DNA of 64,000 bases from Sphingobium bisphenolivorans (GCF_000412635.1 NZ_ASTG01000007.1:62001-126000), one strand, 5' to 3'; counted from the first letter of the stretch, positions 1 through 10,207 are shown. Numbers and translations are program-made. Notes: generated by a model not told the origin, from the letters alone.

Positions 1-17
1 TCCGCATCCGCCGTCCG

Positions 18-1607
18 TCAGTGACGGAAGTGGCGCATGCCGGTGAAGACCATGGCGAGGCCGGCTTCGTCCGCCGCGGCGATCACTTCCTCGTCACGAA
101 TCGAACCGCCCGGCTGGATCACGGCCGTCGCGCCCGCATCGACCGCCGCCAGCAACCCGTCGGCGAAGGGGAAGAAGGCGTCCGAAGCCACTGCCGAACC
201 GATGGTGCGCGCCTCGGACCAGCCGGCCTTTTCGGCAGCGTCCTTGGCCTTCCACGCTGCGATGCGTGCCGACTCCAATCGGTTCATCTGCCCGGCGCCG
301 ATGCCGGCGGTGCTGTTGTCCTTGGCATAGACGATGGCATTCGACTTCACATGCTTGGCGACGGTCCAGGCGAACAGCGCATCGGCCAGTTCCTGTTCGC
401 TGGGCGCGCGCTTGGTCACGACCTTCAACTGATCGCGCGTGATCCGGCCATTGTCCCGGCTCTGCACCAGCATGCCGCCGGCGATGCTCTTCATCATTAG
501 GCCCGGGCGCGCGGGATCAGGCAGCTCGCCGGTCAGCAGCAGGCGCAGATTCTTCTTCTTCGCGAAGATCGCCTTGGCATCCTCATCAGCGTCCGGCGCG
601 GCGACCACCTCGGTGAAGATGCCGCTGATCGCTTCGGCAGTCGGGCCGTCGAGGGGGCGGTTGACGGCGATGATCCCGCCAAAGGCCGAGACGCTGTCGC
701 AGGCCAGCGCGGCTTCATAGGCTTCGATCAGCGTATCGCCGGTCGCGACGCCGCAGGGATTGGCGTGCTTGACGATCACCACCGTCGGCGGCCCATCGCG
801 GAATTCGCTGACCAGCTCCAGCGCGGCGTCGCCGTCGTTATAATTATTGTAGCTGAGTTCCTTGCCCTGGATCTGCTGCGCCTGCGCGATGCCGTTGGCA
901 GTCGGCCCGACAGGCAAATAGAGCGCGGCCGACTGATGCGGGTTTTCACCATAGCGCAGCGTCGATCCCAGCTTGCTGGAAACGGCCAGCGTTTCGGGAA
1001 AATCGACCCCCTGATCGACAAAGGCGAACCAGCTGGCGATCATCGAATCATAAGCGGCGGTCGCGGCATAGGCCTTGGCTGCCAAAATGCGGCGGAAGTC
1101 GTAGCTGGTCGCGCCGCCCTTCTGCTCCATCTCCGCGATCAGGCGGGCATAGTCGGCCGGATCGGTGACGATCGCCACGCTCTCATGATTCTTTGCGGCG
1201 GAGCGCACCATCGAAGGGCCGCCAATGTCGATATTCTCGATGATCTCCTCGCGGTCCGCGCCCTTGGCCACGGTCGCGGCGAACGGGTAGAGGTTGACGA
1301 CGACGAGATCGATCGCGCCGATCGCATGCTCGTTCATCGACGCGACATGCTCCGGATTGTCGCGCACCGCGAGCAGGCCGCCATGGACCTTGGGGTGCAG
1401 CGTCTTGACGCGCCCGTCCATCATCTCGGGGAAGCCGGTGAGATCAGAGATGTCCTTGACCTCAAGACCCGCCTCACGCAGCGCCTTGGCGGTGCCGCCG
1501 GTCGACACCAGTTCGACGCCATGCTTGCCCAGCGCCTGCCCCAGTTCGATCAGCCCGGACTTGTCCGACACAGAAAGAAGGGCGCGTTTGATGGTGACGT
1601 CTGACAT
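18..1607 (-). CDS. purH: Bifunctional AICAR transformylase / IMP cyclohydrolase
   Basis: Catalyses the last two steps of de novo IMP synthesis: formyl transfer to AICAR, then ring closure. The N-terminal MGS-type cyclohydrolase domain (about residues 1-190) is marked by LSVSDKSG near residue 11, STGGTA near 36 and [13 protein letters not shown] near 65. The C-terminal transformylase domain carries [10 protein letters not shown] and [10 protein letters not shown]. The reading frame stays open 36 codons further upstream, but I start at the ATG at 1607. It begins the family-typical [16 protein letters not shown], follows an AGGAAC ribosome site, and gives 529 residues, the usual size. It lies last in a leftward series rsmB-PAS-rpe-heparinase, but a rightward acyltransferase gene separates it from them. 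Identification is secure. Confidence 0.97.
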   Translation of the reverse strand: MSDVTIKRALLSVSDKSGLIELGQALGKHGVELVSTGGTAKALREAGLEVKDISDLTGFPEMMDGRVKTLHPKVHGGLLAVRDNPEHVASMNEHAIGAIDLVVVNLYPFAATVAKGADREEIIENIDIGGPSMVRSAAKNHESVAIVTDPADYARLIAEMEQKGGATSYDFRRILAAKAYAATAAYDSMIASWFAFVDQGVDFPETLAVSSKLGSTLRYGENPHQSAALYLPVGPTANGIAQAQQIQGKELSYNNYNDGDAALELVSEFRDGPPTVVIVKHANPCGVATGDTLIEAYEAALACDSVSAFGGIIAVNRPLDGPTAEAISGIFTEVVAAPDADEDAKAIFAKKKNLRLLLTGELPDPARPGLMMKSIAGGMLVQSRDNGRITRDQLKVVTKRAPSEQELADALFAWTVAKHVKSNAIVYAKDNSTAGIGAGQMNRLESARIAAWKAKDAAEKAGWSEARTIGSAVASDAFFPFADGLLAAVDAGATAVIQPGGSIRDEEVIAAADEAGLAMVFTGMRHFRH

Positions 1608-1804
1608 GAAGCTGTTCCTGCTTTTCGGGTGCCGCTCAGGCTTGCCGCAGGCCTCTAGAGCGATTCCCGGCGAAAGGGAACATTTCACGGGTCGCGAAAT
1701 CGCCGCTGCATGCATCCGGTAAAATGCGGGGGGTGTAGTCGGCGTGGGATCAGGCGCGAGTCTGCGATAAAGTGGCGTCCGGCCTGAAACGCGGGGGCCT
1801 TATC

Positions 1805-2911
1805 ATGATCGTGCGTGAGATCCGGGCGATGACAGGCATTCGCGGCGCGGCTGCGACCTTCGTCATGATCTATCATTTCGAAAATGATCTGCAGGGCCGT
1901 GGCGGCGTACCCAGCTTGCTCGACCATGGCTATCTGTCGGTCGATCTGTTCTTCATCCTGAGCGGCTTTGTGCTTTCGCATGTCTATGGACCAGCGATGC
2001 GGCAGGGGACGTTCAGCTTCGGCGCCTTCCTCTGGCACAGGATCGCGCGAGTCTATCCGCTCTATCTGGCCGCGACGGTCGCGATCCTGGCGATGGAGTG
2101 GCTGCGCGCGCGCGATGCCGGGGTTGATGCCGGTACGATCCTGTCCAACATGGTCATGCTACAGTCGCTCGGCAATTGGCCGAGCATCGATCCGCCTGCC
2201 TGGTCCGTCAGCGTGGAACTGCTCGCCTACCTCCTCTTCCCGCTGCTGGCGATGCTGTGCCTCAAAGGCCGAGCGGCGCTGGCATCAGCGGCGGGGATGC
2301 TCTCCCTGGCCGCGATCCTGACCCTAACGCTGCTTGCCTCGCTCCATCGGATCGGAGCGCCAGTGTCACGCGGTCCGCTCGACCTTTTCTATTCGCCCTA
2401 TACGATCCTCCGTTGCCTTGCGGGCTTTACGATCGGCCAGCTCATCTGGCGGGTCCATGACAATGCCAGGCTTTCCCGGCTTACCTCCCGCAATGCGGTG
2501 CAGGCGCTGGTCGCCACGCTCGGCCTGGCGATGATGAGCGTGCAAGGATCGGACTTTCTCGTCTATCTTGCCCTTATCGCGCTCATGCTGTGCCTGAGTG
2601 CCGAGCAGGGCATGCTGACACGCCTGTTCGCGTCGCGGCCCGTCTATTTCCTGGGGCGGCTGTCCTTTCCCATCTACCTCACCCACTTCAAGGCGATCGG
2701 CCTTTTGCTGGCGATCAACGGGCGTCTGCTGGCCATGGGCATGCCGCGCGCAATCGGCGCGCCCGTTGCGCTGCTCTCATCGGCGCTGATCGTGATCTGC
2801 CTGTCCTGGATGCTGCATGACTGGCTGGAGCGGCCGTGCCGCCGCTGGCTGCGGCGCTGGCAGGAGGTGCGCCAGTGGAGGGCTGGAGCGGCGGTCAGCC
2901 GACCTTCTTGA
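1805..2911 (+). CDS. Acyltransferase family 3 (OafA-like) membrane protein
   Basis: An integral membrane acyltransferase of the AT3 family, which transfers acyl groups (often acetyl) from the cytoplasm to sugars of surface polysaccharides or lipids. The N-terminal family signature is clear: an R-x2-A motif, then MIYHFE with the conserved His, and GYLSVDLFFILSGF. About ten hydrophobic helices follow, and the C-terminus is short and Arg-rich. Starting at the ATG at 1805 gives 368 residues; a frame 11 codons longer is possible. It is transcribed against the neighbouring purH and heparinase genes, and its last 17 bases overlap the 3' end of the heparinase gene tail to tail. The substrate cannot be inferred. 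Its isolated opposite orientation within an otherwise leftward block suggests insertion. Confidence 0.85.
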   Translation: MIVREIRAMTGIRGAAATFVMIYHFENDLQGRGGVPSLLDHGYLSVDLFFILSGFVLSHVYGPAMRQGTFSFGAFLWHRIARVYPLYLAATVAILAMEWLRARDAGVDAGTILSNMVMLQSLGNWPSIDPPAWSVSVELLAYLLFPLLAMLCLKGRAALASAAGMLSLAAILTLTLLASLHRIGAPVSRGPLDLFYSPYTILRCLAGFTIGQLIWRVHDNARLSRLTSRNAVQALVATLGLAMMSVQGSDFLVYLALIALMLCLSAEQGMLTRLFASRPVYFLGRLSFPIYLTHFKAIGLLLAINGRLLAMGMPRAIGAPVALLSSALIVICLSWMLHDWLERPCRRWLRRWQEVRQWRAGAAVSRPS

Positions 2912-4664
2912 ACAACCAGCCGATCGTCGATCCACCGGGCAGCGCCTCGCTGGCGACGACCAGCTGGCGCGTGCCATGCGGTCGGCCCTCGCTGTCGGTC
3001 CAGAGGCTTTCCTCTATGGCGAGCTTGCCCGCATTGGCGCGGAACTGCCAGGTCGCGCCCGTGTCGATGCGCAGCAGCGCGCCCATGCCATCGGCCGTTG
3101 GCGTGGGCTCGACCCCGGGCGCCAGATGGAACCGCAGCTGGACCGGCAGCTTGACCGGCTTGCGGCGGCGGGCGGCAGGGGTCAGCATATCCTCGCCCCG
3201 CACTTCCCGGCCGTCACCGCTCATCAGCAGCAGGCGGCGGTGGACATAACCGGTGCGGCGGACATAGCCGTCATGGCTGATGTCGAGCCGGCTGCCGCTT
3301 TCCTGCTCCTGCCGATGCAGTTCGACCTCGGTCACGCCCTTGCCCAGCGTACCGTCAGGCAGCAGCGCGGTCGAATTGCTGTCGTTGAGGATCAGCGTGC
3401 TGTGCGCGGCGGTGGTGCGCAGGCCTTGCGCCAGATCGCGGCTGATCCACGCGCCCTGCAGTGCCGCGCCGCCGCAATTGACGATCAGCCGCTGCTGCCC
3501 GTCACTGATCTCGATCGCGCCGGTCGAGGCGCAGCCGGCATCGGCCAGTTGCGCGACAGGCGGCGGCGCGGCGTCGATCTGGACGATGGTGCCGCCGGCC
3601 GCCAGCCGCTGATAACCCCAGTCATTCGCCTGTCGCAGCGGCCGGGCGCGCACCCGGCTGGCGCGAACCACGGCCTGGATCATGGCCGGGTCGATCGCAC
3701 CTGCACCCTGCCAGTTGCCAAGCCCGCCATCGCCATGGACGAGGCCAAGCAGGGCCGGCACCGCGCGGGCCAGCGCATCCTTGATGAATGGGGGCAGCTG
3801 TTCGCGCCGCACCTCATAAACCGCTGACACCATGGTGAGCAGCATGATCGCTTCAAGCTGCTCGATCGGCGATCGCGAGATGACGCCGCCATCGCTGTGC
3901 AGGCCGCTGTCGATGGCGCGCTTCAGGCCTGCCTCGCCGAACAGCTTGCGCGCCGCGCCGCCGGGCAGCAGCATGGAGGCGGCGACGATGCCGCCCCAAG
4001 CCACCAGGCGCGGCAGCCCCACATGCGCCTTGTCCGCGCTTCGATCGAGATGGCGGGCGGTGCGGGCAATGCAATTCAGCACCAGCGAGCGATAGACAAG
4101 GTCGCTCGATGAGAGGATCAGCGGCGCATGAGCCGACCAGAAGAGCAGCCTCCAGCCCGCATTGTCGGCGCGCCAGGCGGGCTCGCTGGGTGTATCGGCG
4201 TGGGCCGCGAGCCATTTGCGCATGACCCCCTCGGCCACCGGCGCTGCCTGTTCCCGCGTCGCGACGGTGGCGAGGTCGCGCAGCCAGTGAAAGCCGTGCA
4301 GATAGTCGGCAAAGGCGGGCAGCAGCTCCAGCCGATCGAAGTCGAGCCGGTCGACCGGCTGCTTCAGCCCCCGGAAGAGAAAATAGCCGGCGCGGATCGC
4401 TTGCCCCGCATGGGCGCTGCCGGGAATTTCATCGTCGGGAACGGCGAGCAGCTTGAGCGGATATTTGCCCTTCAGCCGGCGGCCGTGGATCGGCGTCTTC
4501 CAGCTCAGCAGATAGAAACGGTTGGCGATGCGCTGGGCCAGCGAAAGCCCCTTGTCATCCGCCACGCGGATGAGCCGCTTGCCCTCTTCGATTCCGTCGT
4601 CCTCGGGGCCGGGTCCGGCCTCTTCGGGGACGGAATGGGGGGAAAGGCGGCGGCGGTCGCTCAC
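2895..4664 (-). CDS. Heparinase II/III family protein
   Basis: A 589-residue protein resembling the heparinase II/III-like family: an alpha-helical toroid in the N-terminal half (about 70-330, with FHWLRDLA and [17 protein letters not shown]) and a beta-sandwich lyase-type C-terminal half (about 360-580, with [12 protein letters not shown] and [15 protein letters not shown]). Members act on uronic-acid-containing polysaccharides, but no substrate is visible here. I see no signal peptide, which is odd for a polysaccharide lyase. Its start overlaps the rpe stop codon by 4 bases, so the two are probably translationally coupled. Placement next to rpe and rsmB looks like the arrangement in other sphingomonads and hints at a housekeeping envelope role. 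That last point is inference. Confidence 0.85.
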   Translation of the reverse strand: MSDRRRLSPHSVPEEAGPGPEDDGIEEGKRLIRVADDKGLSLAQRIANRFYLLSWKTPIHGRRLKGKYPLKLLAVPDDEIPGSAHAGQAIRAGYFLFRGLKQPVDRLDFDRLELLPAFADYLHGFHWLRDLATVATREQAAPVAEGVMRKWLAAHADTPSEPAWRADNAGWRLLFWSAHAPLILSSSDLVYRSLVLNCIARTARHLDRSADKAHVGLPRLVAWGGIVAASMLLPGGAARKLFGEAGLKRAIDSGLHSDGGVISRSPIEQLEAIMLLTMVSAVYEVRREQLPPFIKDALARAVPALLGLVHGDGGLGNWQGAGAIDPAMIQAVVRASRVRARPLRQANDWGYQRLAAGGTIVQIDAAPPPVAQLADAGCASTGAIEISDGQQRLIVNCGGAALQGAWISRDLAQGLRTTAAHSTLILNDSNSTALLPDGTLGKGVTEVELHRQEQESGSRLDISHDGYVRRTGYVHRRLLLMSGDGREVRGEDMLTPAARRRKPVKLPVQLRFHLAPGVEPTPTADGMGALLRIDTGATWQFRANAGKLAIEESLWTDSEGRPHGTRQLVVASEALPGGSTIGWLFKKVG

Positions 4665-5323
4665 CCGCCGCGCAGCGTCCGGATATTGTCGGCATAGGCC
4701 GACGCCCCGCCCCGGAAGGTGGCGGTGCCGGCGACCAGCACGTCCGCGCCGGCCTCTATGGCGCGCGGCGCGGTCGTGAAATCGATGCCGCCATCGACCT
4801 GGAGCCGGATGTCGCGGCCCGACTTTTCGATCATCTTGCGGATCGCTTCGATCTTGCGCAGCTGATTCTCGATAAAGCTCTGCCCGCCGAAGCCGGGATT
4901 GACGCTCATCACCAGGATGAGGTCGACGTCATCGATCAGATAGTCGAGCATCTTGGCCGGCGTGCCGGGGTTCAGCACCACGCCCGCCTGCACGCCCAGC
5001 GACTTGATATGCTGGACTGAGCGATGGATATGCGGGCCAGCCTCCGGATGGACGGTCAATATGTCGGCCCCCGCTTCGGCAAAGGCGTTCAGATATTGAT
5101 CGACGGGAGAGATCATCAGATGGACGTCGAAGGGCTTTTTCGTGTGGGGGCGCAGCGCCTTCACCACGCCCGGTCCTATCGTGATGTTGGGCACGAAATG
5201 GCCGTCCATCACGTCGATATGGATCCAGTCGGCGCCCGCTTCGTCGATGGCGCGCACTTCCTCGCCCAGGCGGGCGAAATCGGCGGAAAGGATGGACGGA
5301 GAGATGAGGATGGGGCTGGTCAT
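4661..5323 (-). CDS. rpe: Ribulose-phosphate 3-epimerase
   Basis: Interconverts ribulose 5-phosphate and xylulose 5-phosphate in the pentose phosphate and Calvin-type pathways. The TIM-barrel protein has all family signatures: [14 protein letters not shown] at the start, [17 protein letters not shown] with a metal/acid Asp, [15 protein letters not shown], and LQVDGGI with the second catalytic Asp. The frame runs further upstream, but the ATG at 5323 gives the standard 220 residues and begins one codon before the conserved N-terminus. It overlaps the downstream heparinase gene by 4 bases (ATGA type), which indicates cotranscription. Confidence 0.97.
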   Translation of the reverse strand: MTSPILISPSILSADFARLGEEVRAIDEAGADWIHIDVMDGHFVPNITIGPGVVKALRPHTKKPFDVHLMISPVDQYLNAFAEAGADILTVHPEAGPHIHRSVQHIKSLGVQAGVVLNPGTPAKMLDYLIDDVDLILVMSVNPGFGGQSFIENQLRKIEAIRKMIEKSGRDIRLQVDGGIDFTTAPRAIEAGADVLVAGTATFRGGASAYADNIRTLRGG

Positions 5324-5412
5324 TTGACCGTTCGCCTTAACGGTGGCGTAGGGGACACGCAACGCATGTTTCGCGCTATCCACAGGCTTTTTCCGGCATG
5401 GGCGGCTTGCCG

Positions 5413-5898
5413 TCAGGGCAGGTCGAAAAGCCTGACGTCGCTGCACGGCAGCAGGGAGGCGCCGCCTGACAGCAACTGCTTGACGCCATGAAGCGCAACG
5501 ACCTGATTTCCCTCCACGATGGGAGCGGCGATCAGGCGCATCGCGCATCGTCCGCCGTCCGCAGGCAGGATATCGACGTCCAGTGTGAAACCGCGCCGGT
5601 GCCGGATCGCATAGGCGCGAAGCGTCTCCATGGCCTGCGCGGAATCCGGCGTGTAGCAGGCGACCGCGCGTTCGCGAGGAATGTCGCTCCCGCGCTCCAG
5701 CCCGAAAATATCATAGACGCCCGATGTCCAGCGCAGGCTGTCGTTCGCGAGGGTGCAGTGCCACAGGCCAAGGCCGCGCTCCGCCAGCGCCTCCTGATTG
5801 CGGGCAAGCCGATCGTCCAGCAGCACGGGTGCCAGATGCTCCCGCAGCGCATAGAGCGGCCAGCTGTGATGTAGGGGCAGCGGTTCGGTCGGGCGCAA
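5413..5898 (-). CDS. Stand-alone PAS-domain protein
   Basis: A 161-residue protein that is essentially one PAS fold (about residues 40-140). [24 protein letters not shown] is the typical strand-helix start of a PAS_3-type sensor domain, with GFTLDVDI and [19 protein letters not shown] as the later strands. There is no histidine kinase, GGDEF or other output domain, so it must act by binding a partner or is a remnant of a larger sensor. The start is a TTG at 5898 preceded closely by AAGGAAG; no in-frame ATG fits better. It lies between rsmB (47 bases upstream) and rpe (about 90 bases downstream) on the same strand. The ligand and signalling partner are unknown. Confidence 0.75.
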   Translation of the reverse strand: MRPTEPLPLHHSWPLYALREHLAPVLLDDRLARNQEALAERGLGLWHCTLANDSLRWTSGVYDIFGLERGSDIPRERAVACYTPDSAQAMETLRAYAIRHRRGFTLDVDILPADGGRCAMRLIAAPIVEGNQVVALHGVKQLLSGGASLLPCSDVRLFDLP

Positions 5899-5945
5899 GC
5901 GACTTCCTTCAGGGCTGCGAAACCCTATCGAACGATGGTTGATCC

Positions 5946-7232
5946 TTAGTGGACGCTACGGCGCAGCCGCGCAATGAAAAAGCCATCGGTCCCGCCCTGC
6001 TGTGCCAGGGTCGCGGGAAGGGTGCGGACATGGCCTTGCGGCGTCGGGTCGATCCCGCCCGGTAGTTCGGCTGCCGTGGCGGCCTGTGCCGTGAAGCCGG
6101 GGTGAGCGGCCATGAAGCGGGCGATCTGCTCCTCCCCCTCGGCCTGCTCCAGCGAGCAGGTGGCGTAGATCAGGGTACCCCCGGGCTTCAGCCACTCCGC
6201 CGCCCGCGCGAGCAGTTCGGCCTGCAGTTCCGCCAGCTCGGCAATCTGGCGCGGCCCTATGCGGTGCAGCACGTCGGGATGGCGGCGATAGATGCCCGTC
6301 GCGGTGCAGGGTGCGTCGAGCAGGATCGCGTCCGCCGGCGCGGCAGGCGACCATTGCCGCAGGTCGGCCTGAACCACGTCGGCCTTCAGCCCGGTGCGGC
6401 GCAGATTGTCGCTGAGCCGCTCCAGCCGTTTCTTCGACTGATCGACAGCGGTCACCTGCCACCCGGCGGCGGCGAGTTGCATCGTCTTTCCCCCCGGCGC
6501 TGCGCAAAGGTCGAGCACGGTGCGGCCCTGGCCCTGCCCAAGCAGGCGGGCGGGGCAGGAGGCGGCGAGGTCCTGCACCCACCAGGCGCCCTCGTCAAAG
6601 CCCGGGAGCTCGGGAATGGAGGCCGCTCCGAGCAGGCGAACATGACCTGGTGCAAGGCTGACGCCGCCGAGCGTCTCGGTCCATTGCTCGGTCTGCCCGG
6701 CATCGCGCAAGGTCAGATCGACCGCTGGACGCAGCGCATAGGCCTGAGCGGCAGCCTGCGGCATTGCCTTGCCCCACTGGCCGGCCCAGCGCGTTTCGAC
6801 GTCGGCGGGCAGGGTAGGCGGCTGCGGCAGGCTGGGTTCGCTGCGGGCGAGCGTGCCGAACACGCCATGCACCAGCTTGCGCGGGCCGCCATCGACGAGC
6901 GGCAGCGCGGTGGCGATCGCAGCATGGGGCGCCGTGCCGAGCGCGAGCAGCTGAGTAAGGGCGACGCGCAGCACCATGCGCGCCTTGGCGTCATGGGGTA
7001 GCGGCTGGTGGGTGGCGCCGTCGATCAGCGCATCGAGATCCGGCAGGTGGCGCAGCGTCTCGGCCGCGATCGCATGTACCAGTGCTCGGTCGGCCGGCGG
7101 CAGGCCCTGCGCGGCGCCATGCAGCGCCAGTTCCAGCGGCTCCCCCCGCCTAAGCACCGCGTCCAGCAGACGGAGCGCGGCGCGGCGCGCGGGAAGGCCG
7201 GGGACGTCGTCGGAACGGGAGGGTTTTGCCAT
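5946..7232 (-). CDS. rsmB: RsmB/NOP-family 16S rRNA (cytosine-5) methyltransferase
   Basis: Likely methylates C967 of 16S rRNA using S-adenosylmethionine. Residues 15-140 form a NusB-like RNA-binding domain, as in RsmB. The C-terminal Rossmann domain shows SAM motif I LDLCAAPGGKT (about 245), motif IV DAPCTATG and motif VI YATCSLEQAEGEEQ, the last supplying the catalytic cysteine, followed by RRHPD. The C-terminus HVRTLPATLAQQGGTDGFFIARLRR is split here only for description and is the family end. It runs 428 residues, normal for RsmB. It lies downstream of htpX and upstream of the PAS/rpe genes on the same strand. Specificity for position 967 rather than another cytosine rests on the NusB-like domain. 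Confidence 0.92.
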   Translation of the reverse strand: MAKPSRSDDVPGLPARRAALRLLDAVLRRGEPLELALHGAAQGLPPADRALVHAIAAETLRHLPDLDALIDGATHQPLPHDAKARMVLRVALTQLLALGTAPHAAIATALPLVDGGPRKLVHGVFGTLARSEPSLPQPPTLPADVETRWAGQWGKAMPQAAAQAYALRPAVDLTLRDAGQTEQWTETLGGVSLAPGHVRLLGAASIPELPGFDEGAWWVQDLAASCPARLLGQGQGRTVLDLCAAPGGKTMQLAAAGWQVTAVDQSKKRLERLSDNLRRTGLKADVVQADLRQWSPAAPADAILLDAPCTATGIYRRHPDVLHRIGPRQIAELAELQAELLARAAEWLKPGGTLIYATCSLEQAEGEEQIARFMAAHPGFTAQAATAAELPGGIDPTPQGHVRTLPATLAQQGGTDGFFIARLRRSVH

Positions 7233-7305
7233 TTGACGCGCCTAGGGGAAATCGCGTCGGAAAGTAACCTTTCTTCGCTCCCTCTCCCCCCAAGCACAGC
7301 GCTGT

Positions 7306-7386
7306 CGCTGCAAAGGCAGGAACCCAGTCCCGCTCTCGATCGTCAAGGGCCACCTGAGAACCAGGCTCCTGCCTGCGCAGGAGCGC
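7306..7386. repeat. Imperfect extragenic palindrome (CTCCTGCG type), copy 1
   Basis: Between the htpX stop and the rsmB start lies an inverted repeat. The left arm contains GCAAAGGCAGGAACCCAG and the right arm CCAGGCTCCTGCCTGCG followed by CAGGAGC. The arms pair imperfectly around a loop of about 30 bases. A second element of the same design (CTCCTGCG, GGCAGGAG, CCCAG) lies before thiL at 31524-31593, so this is a dispersed repeat rather than a private terminator. It may still act as a processing or attenuation hairpin between htpX and rsmB. Confidence 0.65.
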
Positions 7387-7392
7387 AAGGCG

Positions 7393-8319
7393 CTAGTTCC
7401 GGCGAAGCGGATCAAGCGCGCTCGACTTGCGCGACTTTGGTGTCGCAGGCGACAACGCGGAGGCGCGCTGAGGCAGCGCCGCCCCACCCATGGCCAGCGC
7501 AAGATCCTCCAAGGCCGCAATGCGCTTCTCCGTCGCCGGGTGGGTGGAGAAAATCTCGCTCACATGCACCGGCACGATATAGAGCTGGGCAGCGGCCGGA
7601 TTGCGCGCGGCGACCGGGTTGGGGATCATCTCCGCCTTGCCGGAAATCTTGGCGAGCGCAGAGGCGAGCGCGCGGGGATTGCCGCTGATCTCGGCCCCGG
7701 CGGCGTCGGCGCCATATTCGCGCGTGCGGCTGATCGCCATCTGCACGATCATCGCGGCAAAGGGGGCGACGATCACCGCGAGCAGGCTGGCGGCGATGTT
7801 GCCGTGGCCGCCCTCCTCATTATTGCCGCGGAAGAACAGGCCGAAATTGGCGAGCATCGAAATGGCGCCGGCAATGGTCGCCACCATCGTCATGATCAAG
7901 GTGTCGCGGTTACGCACATGGCCGAGTTCATGCGCCATTACGCCCGCGACTTCCTCCCTGCTCAGCATGGAGAGCAGGCCGGTGGTCGCGGCGACGGCGG
8001 CATGATCGGGATCGCGCCCGGTGGCGAAGGCATTGGGATGCGGCTCGTCGATCAGGTAGACGCGCGGCATGGGCAGGCGGGCCCGCTCCGCCAGTTCAGC
8101 GACAAGCTGGTAGAATTCCGGCGCACTTTCGTCATCGACTTCCCGTGCATTGTGCATCGACAGCACGATCTTGTCGGCATTCCAGAAGGTGAAAAGGTTC
8201 ATGCCCGCCGCCACCAGCAGCGCGATTACCGCGCCGCCGCTGCCGCCCAATGTGTAACCCAATGCCATGAACAGCGCGGTCAGCGCCGACAGCAGCATCA
8301 TGGTCTTCATTCCGCTCAC
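7393..8319 (-). CDS. htpX: Membrane zinc metalloprotease HtpX
   Basis: An M48-family inner-membrane protease that degrades misfolded membrane proteins. Two hydrophobic helices open the protein ([19 protein letters not shown] and [16 protein letters not shown]). The zinc site is [13 protein letters not shown] (HExxH), the third ligand is the Glu in [14 protein letters not shown], and [12 protein letters not shown] closes the catalytic domain. Residues 286-308 are a Ser/Lys-rich tail. The frame is open far upstream but that part looks non-coding. I choose the GTG at 8319 because AGGAGA lies 9 bases before it; the ATG at 8310 would be 18 bases away. It is divergent from the small SdhAF4-like gene and upstream of rsmB. 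Confidence 0.95.
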   Translation of the reverse strand: MSGMKTMMLLSALTALFMALGYTLGGSGGAVIALLVAAGMNLFTFWNADKIVLSMHNAREVDDESAPEFYQLVAELAERARLPMPRVYLIDEPHPNAFATGRDPDHAAVAATTGLLSMLSREEVAGVMAHELGHVRNRDTLIMTMVATIAGAISMLANFGLFFRGNNEEGGHGNIAASLLAVIVAPFAAMIVQMAISRTREYGADAAGAEISGNPRALASALAKISGKAEMIPNPVAARNPAAAQLYIVPVHVSEIFSTHPATEKRIAALEDLALAMGGAALPQRASALSPATPKSRKSSALDPLRRN

Positions 8320-8406
8320 TTGCACAAATCTCCTTTGCGACCCAATTAGCCGGGCAGGAATGAATATGGGGTGATCGCCGCGCGCCCGCAATCGAAAGGA
8401 CAAGCA

Positions 8407-8580
8407 ATGGGAACCTACAACGGCAAGCGCCCTGCGCATGTGAAGCCGCCCGAGCATCTTTCCAAGAGCCCGCCGGTTCCGGAACCCGATCCGCTGGACA
8501 AGCCTTCCACCCATGATGAGGAGATGAGCCCGGTCCGCTACGGGGACTGGGAACGCAAGGGAATCGCTATCGATTTTTGA
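8407..8580 (+). CDS. DUF1674 / SdhAF4-like small protein
   Basis: A 57-residue protein whose C-terminal third, [18 protein letters not shown], is the conserved end of DUF1674 (PTRYGDWE-x-KG-x-x-DF). In mitochondria this family (Sdh8/SDHAF4) binds the flavinylated SdhA subunit and helps assemble succinate dehydrogenase. The N-terminal part is Pro-rich and probably disordered. The ATG at 8407 follows AAAGGA at good spacing; a longer frame starts at 8371 but lacks a ribosome site. No sdh genes lie in this window, so the assembly role comes from the family alone. Confidence 0.8.
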   Translation: MGTYNGKRPAHVKPPEHLSKSPPVPEPDPLDKPSTHDEEMSPVRYGDWERKGIAIDF

Positions 8581-8740
8581 TGTGCCGCCCATTAGGGTTA
8601 ACGCTTCATCGCTATTTCGGCACGTCTCGCGATGGCCTGTGCTGATGATGCGAGGGGTGTCGCCCGTCACCCTAGCCTTCTGCGCTGCAAAACGGGCAGG
8701 TTCGCCCTGAGCGGAAAAGAGAATTCGGGGCGCAGATACA

Positions 8741-9202
8741 ATGAACGTGGTTGCTGAGATCAATGTGAGGTCAGTGCAGGATTATGCGCCGGAGGATGCG
8801 GCGCTCCTGTGCGCAGTGGGTCGTCTGGTCTGTGGCTGGACCATGCTGGAACAGAGCCTGGAGGCGAAGATCGGCATGATGCGCGAAGCCATGGGCGACG
8901 TGCGCGTGGTGGGAGCGCGCACCCGTCCCGGCATGACCAAGTTGATGACGGAACTGCGAACCATGGTTGCCATGCGTGACCGCCGCAACGCGGACGCACT
9001 CATGGAAATTTCGGATATCGAGCGCGACATGCAGAGGATCGACCGTTTCCGGTCGCTCATCATCGGCGGCTTTCAGCAGCCCGCGCCCGGCGGCTTTACA
9101 TGCCGCGATGCGCGGAACAACATGACGCATGTCTCGCTTGAGCAGCTTGACGCGGAAATTGCCTCCCTCGAAGTGATAGCGCAGCGCCTGCTGGCTGTCT
9201 GA
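8741..9202 (+). CDS. Hypothetical helical protein with HEPN-like R-x4-H motif
   Basis: I do not recognise this 153-residue gene by name. It is predicted largely alpha-helical ([61 protein letters not shown]). Near the C-terminus it has R125-N-N-M-T-H130, matching the R-x4-6-H signature with a polar residue after Arg that marks HEPN-fold nucleases and nucleotide-binding proteins. The W-x-x-L-E-x-x-L motif near residue 33 is also reminiscent of HEPN helix 1. No antitoxin-like partner (for example MNT nucleotidyltransferase) is adjacent, so a toxin role is not supported. It stands alone between the SdhAF4-like gene and galU. Confidence 0.7.
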   Translation: MNVVAEINVRSVQDYAPEDAALLCAVGRLVCGWTMLEQSLEAKIGMMREAMGDVRVVGARTRPGMTKLMTELRTMVAMRDRRNADALMEISDIERDMQRIDRFRSLIIGGFQQPAPGGFTCRDARNNMTHVSLEQLDAEIASLEVIAQRLLAV

Positions 9203-9289
9203 ACGGGTTAGGTAATCTTCCACGCTTGATCTTTATGCCGGGGGAGGCGAAGCCTTCCCCTGCGCCTTCGCGAGCAAAATAGGAGCCTC

Positions 9290-10189
9290 ATGTCCTACAA
9301 ACCCATCCGCAAAGCCGTTTTCCCTGTTGCAGGCCTCGGTACGCGCTTTCTGCCCGCGACAAAGTCGGTTCCCAAGGAACTGCTGCCTGTCGTCGATCGT
9401 CCGCTGATTCAATATGCGGTCGATGAAGCGCGGGAGGCGGGGATCGAGCAGATGATCTTCGTCACCGGCCGCGGCAAGGGCGCGATCGAGGATTATTTCG
9501 ACATGGCGTTCGAGGCCGAAGCCACCCAGCGCGAGCGCGGCAAGGACCTCTCCGCGCTGGATGGTACGCGCCTTTTGCCCGGTAACGCGGTCTTCCTGCG
9601 CCAGCAGGAGCCGCTGGGCCTGGGTCACGCCATCTGGTGCGCGCGCGACATCGTGGGCGACGAACCCTTCGCCATCCTGCTCCCCGACGAATTCATGAAA
9701 GGAGCCCCGGGCCGGGGATGCCTCAAGCAAATGGTCGAGGCCTATGACAAGGTCGGCGGCAATCTGGTCTGCGCCCTTGAAGTGCCTATGGCCGAGACGC
9801 CGAGCTATGGCGTGATCGATCCGGGCAAGCGCGACGGCGCGCTGACCGAGGTGAAGGGCCTGGTGGAAAAGCCTGCCCCGGGCACGGCGCCCTCCAACCT
9901 GATCCTCCCAGGCCGCTACATCCTCCAGCCGGAGGTGATGAAGATCCTCGAAACGCAGGAAAAGGGCGCCGGCGGAGAAATCCAGCTGACCGACGCGATG
10001 GCGTCGATGATCGGCCAGCAGCCCTTCCACGGCGTCACCTTCGACGGCCGCCGCTTCGACTGCGGCTCCAAGGCGGGCTATATCGAAGCCAATCTGGCGC
10101 TGGCGCTGGAGCGCGAGGATCTGGGCGAACATATCCGCGAGTTCGCTATGTCGGAACTGGGCATCACCACGATCGCCGCTGCGGCCTGA
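9290..10189 (+). CDS. galU: UTP-glucose-1-phosphate uridylyltransferase
   Basis: Makes UDP-glucose from UTP and glucose 1-phosphate for exopolysaccharide, glycan and osmolyte synthesis. At 299 residues it is the standard bacterial GalU size. The nucleotidyltransferase signature VFPVAGLGTRFLPATKSVPKE lies at about 10-30. Further motifs are LLPVVDRPLIQYAVDEA, FVTGRGKGAIEDYFD, LGHAIWCARD, ILLPDEF and DCGSKAGYIEANL. It stands alone and is followed by a strong terminator, so it is probably monocistronic. Confidence 0.97.
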   Translation: MSYKPIRKAVFPVAGLGTRFLPATKSVPKELLPVVDRPLIQYAVDEAREAGIEQMIFVTGRGKGAIEDYFDMAFEAEATQRERGKDLSALDGTRLLPGNAVFLRQQEPLGLGHAIWCARDIVGDEPFAILLPDEFMKGAPGRGCLKQMVEAYDKVGGNLVCALEVPMAETPSYGVIDPGKRDGALTEVKGLVEKPAPGTAPSNLILPGRYILQPEVMKILETQEKGAGGEIQLTDAMASMIGQQPFHGVTFDGRRFDCGSKAGYIEANLALALEREDLGEHIREFAMSELGITTIAAAA

Positions 10190-10207
10190 TTGTCGTTCAC
10201 GAAGGAA

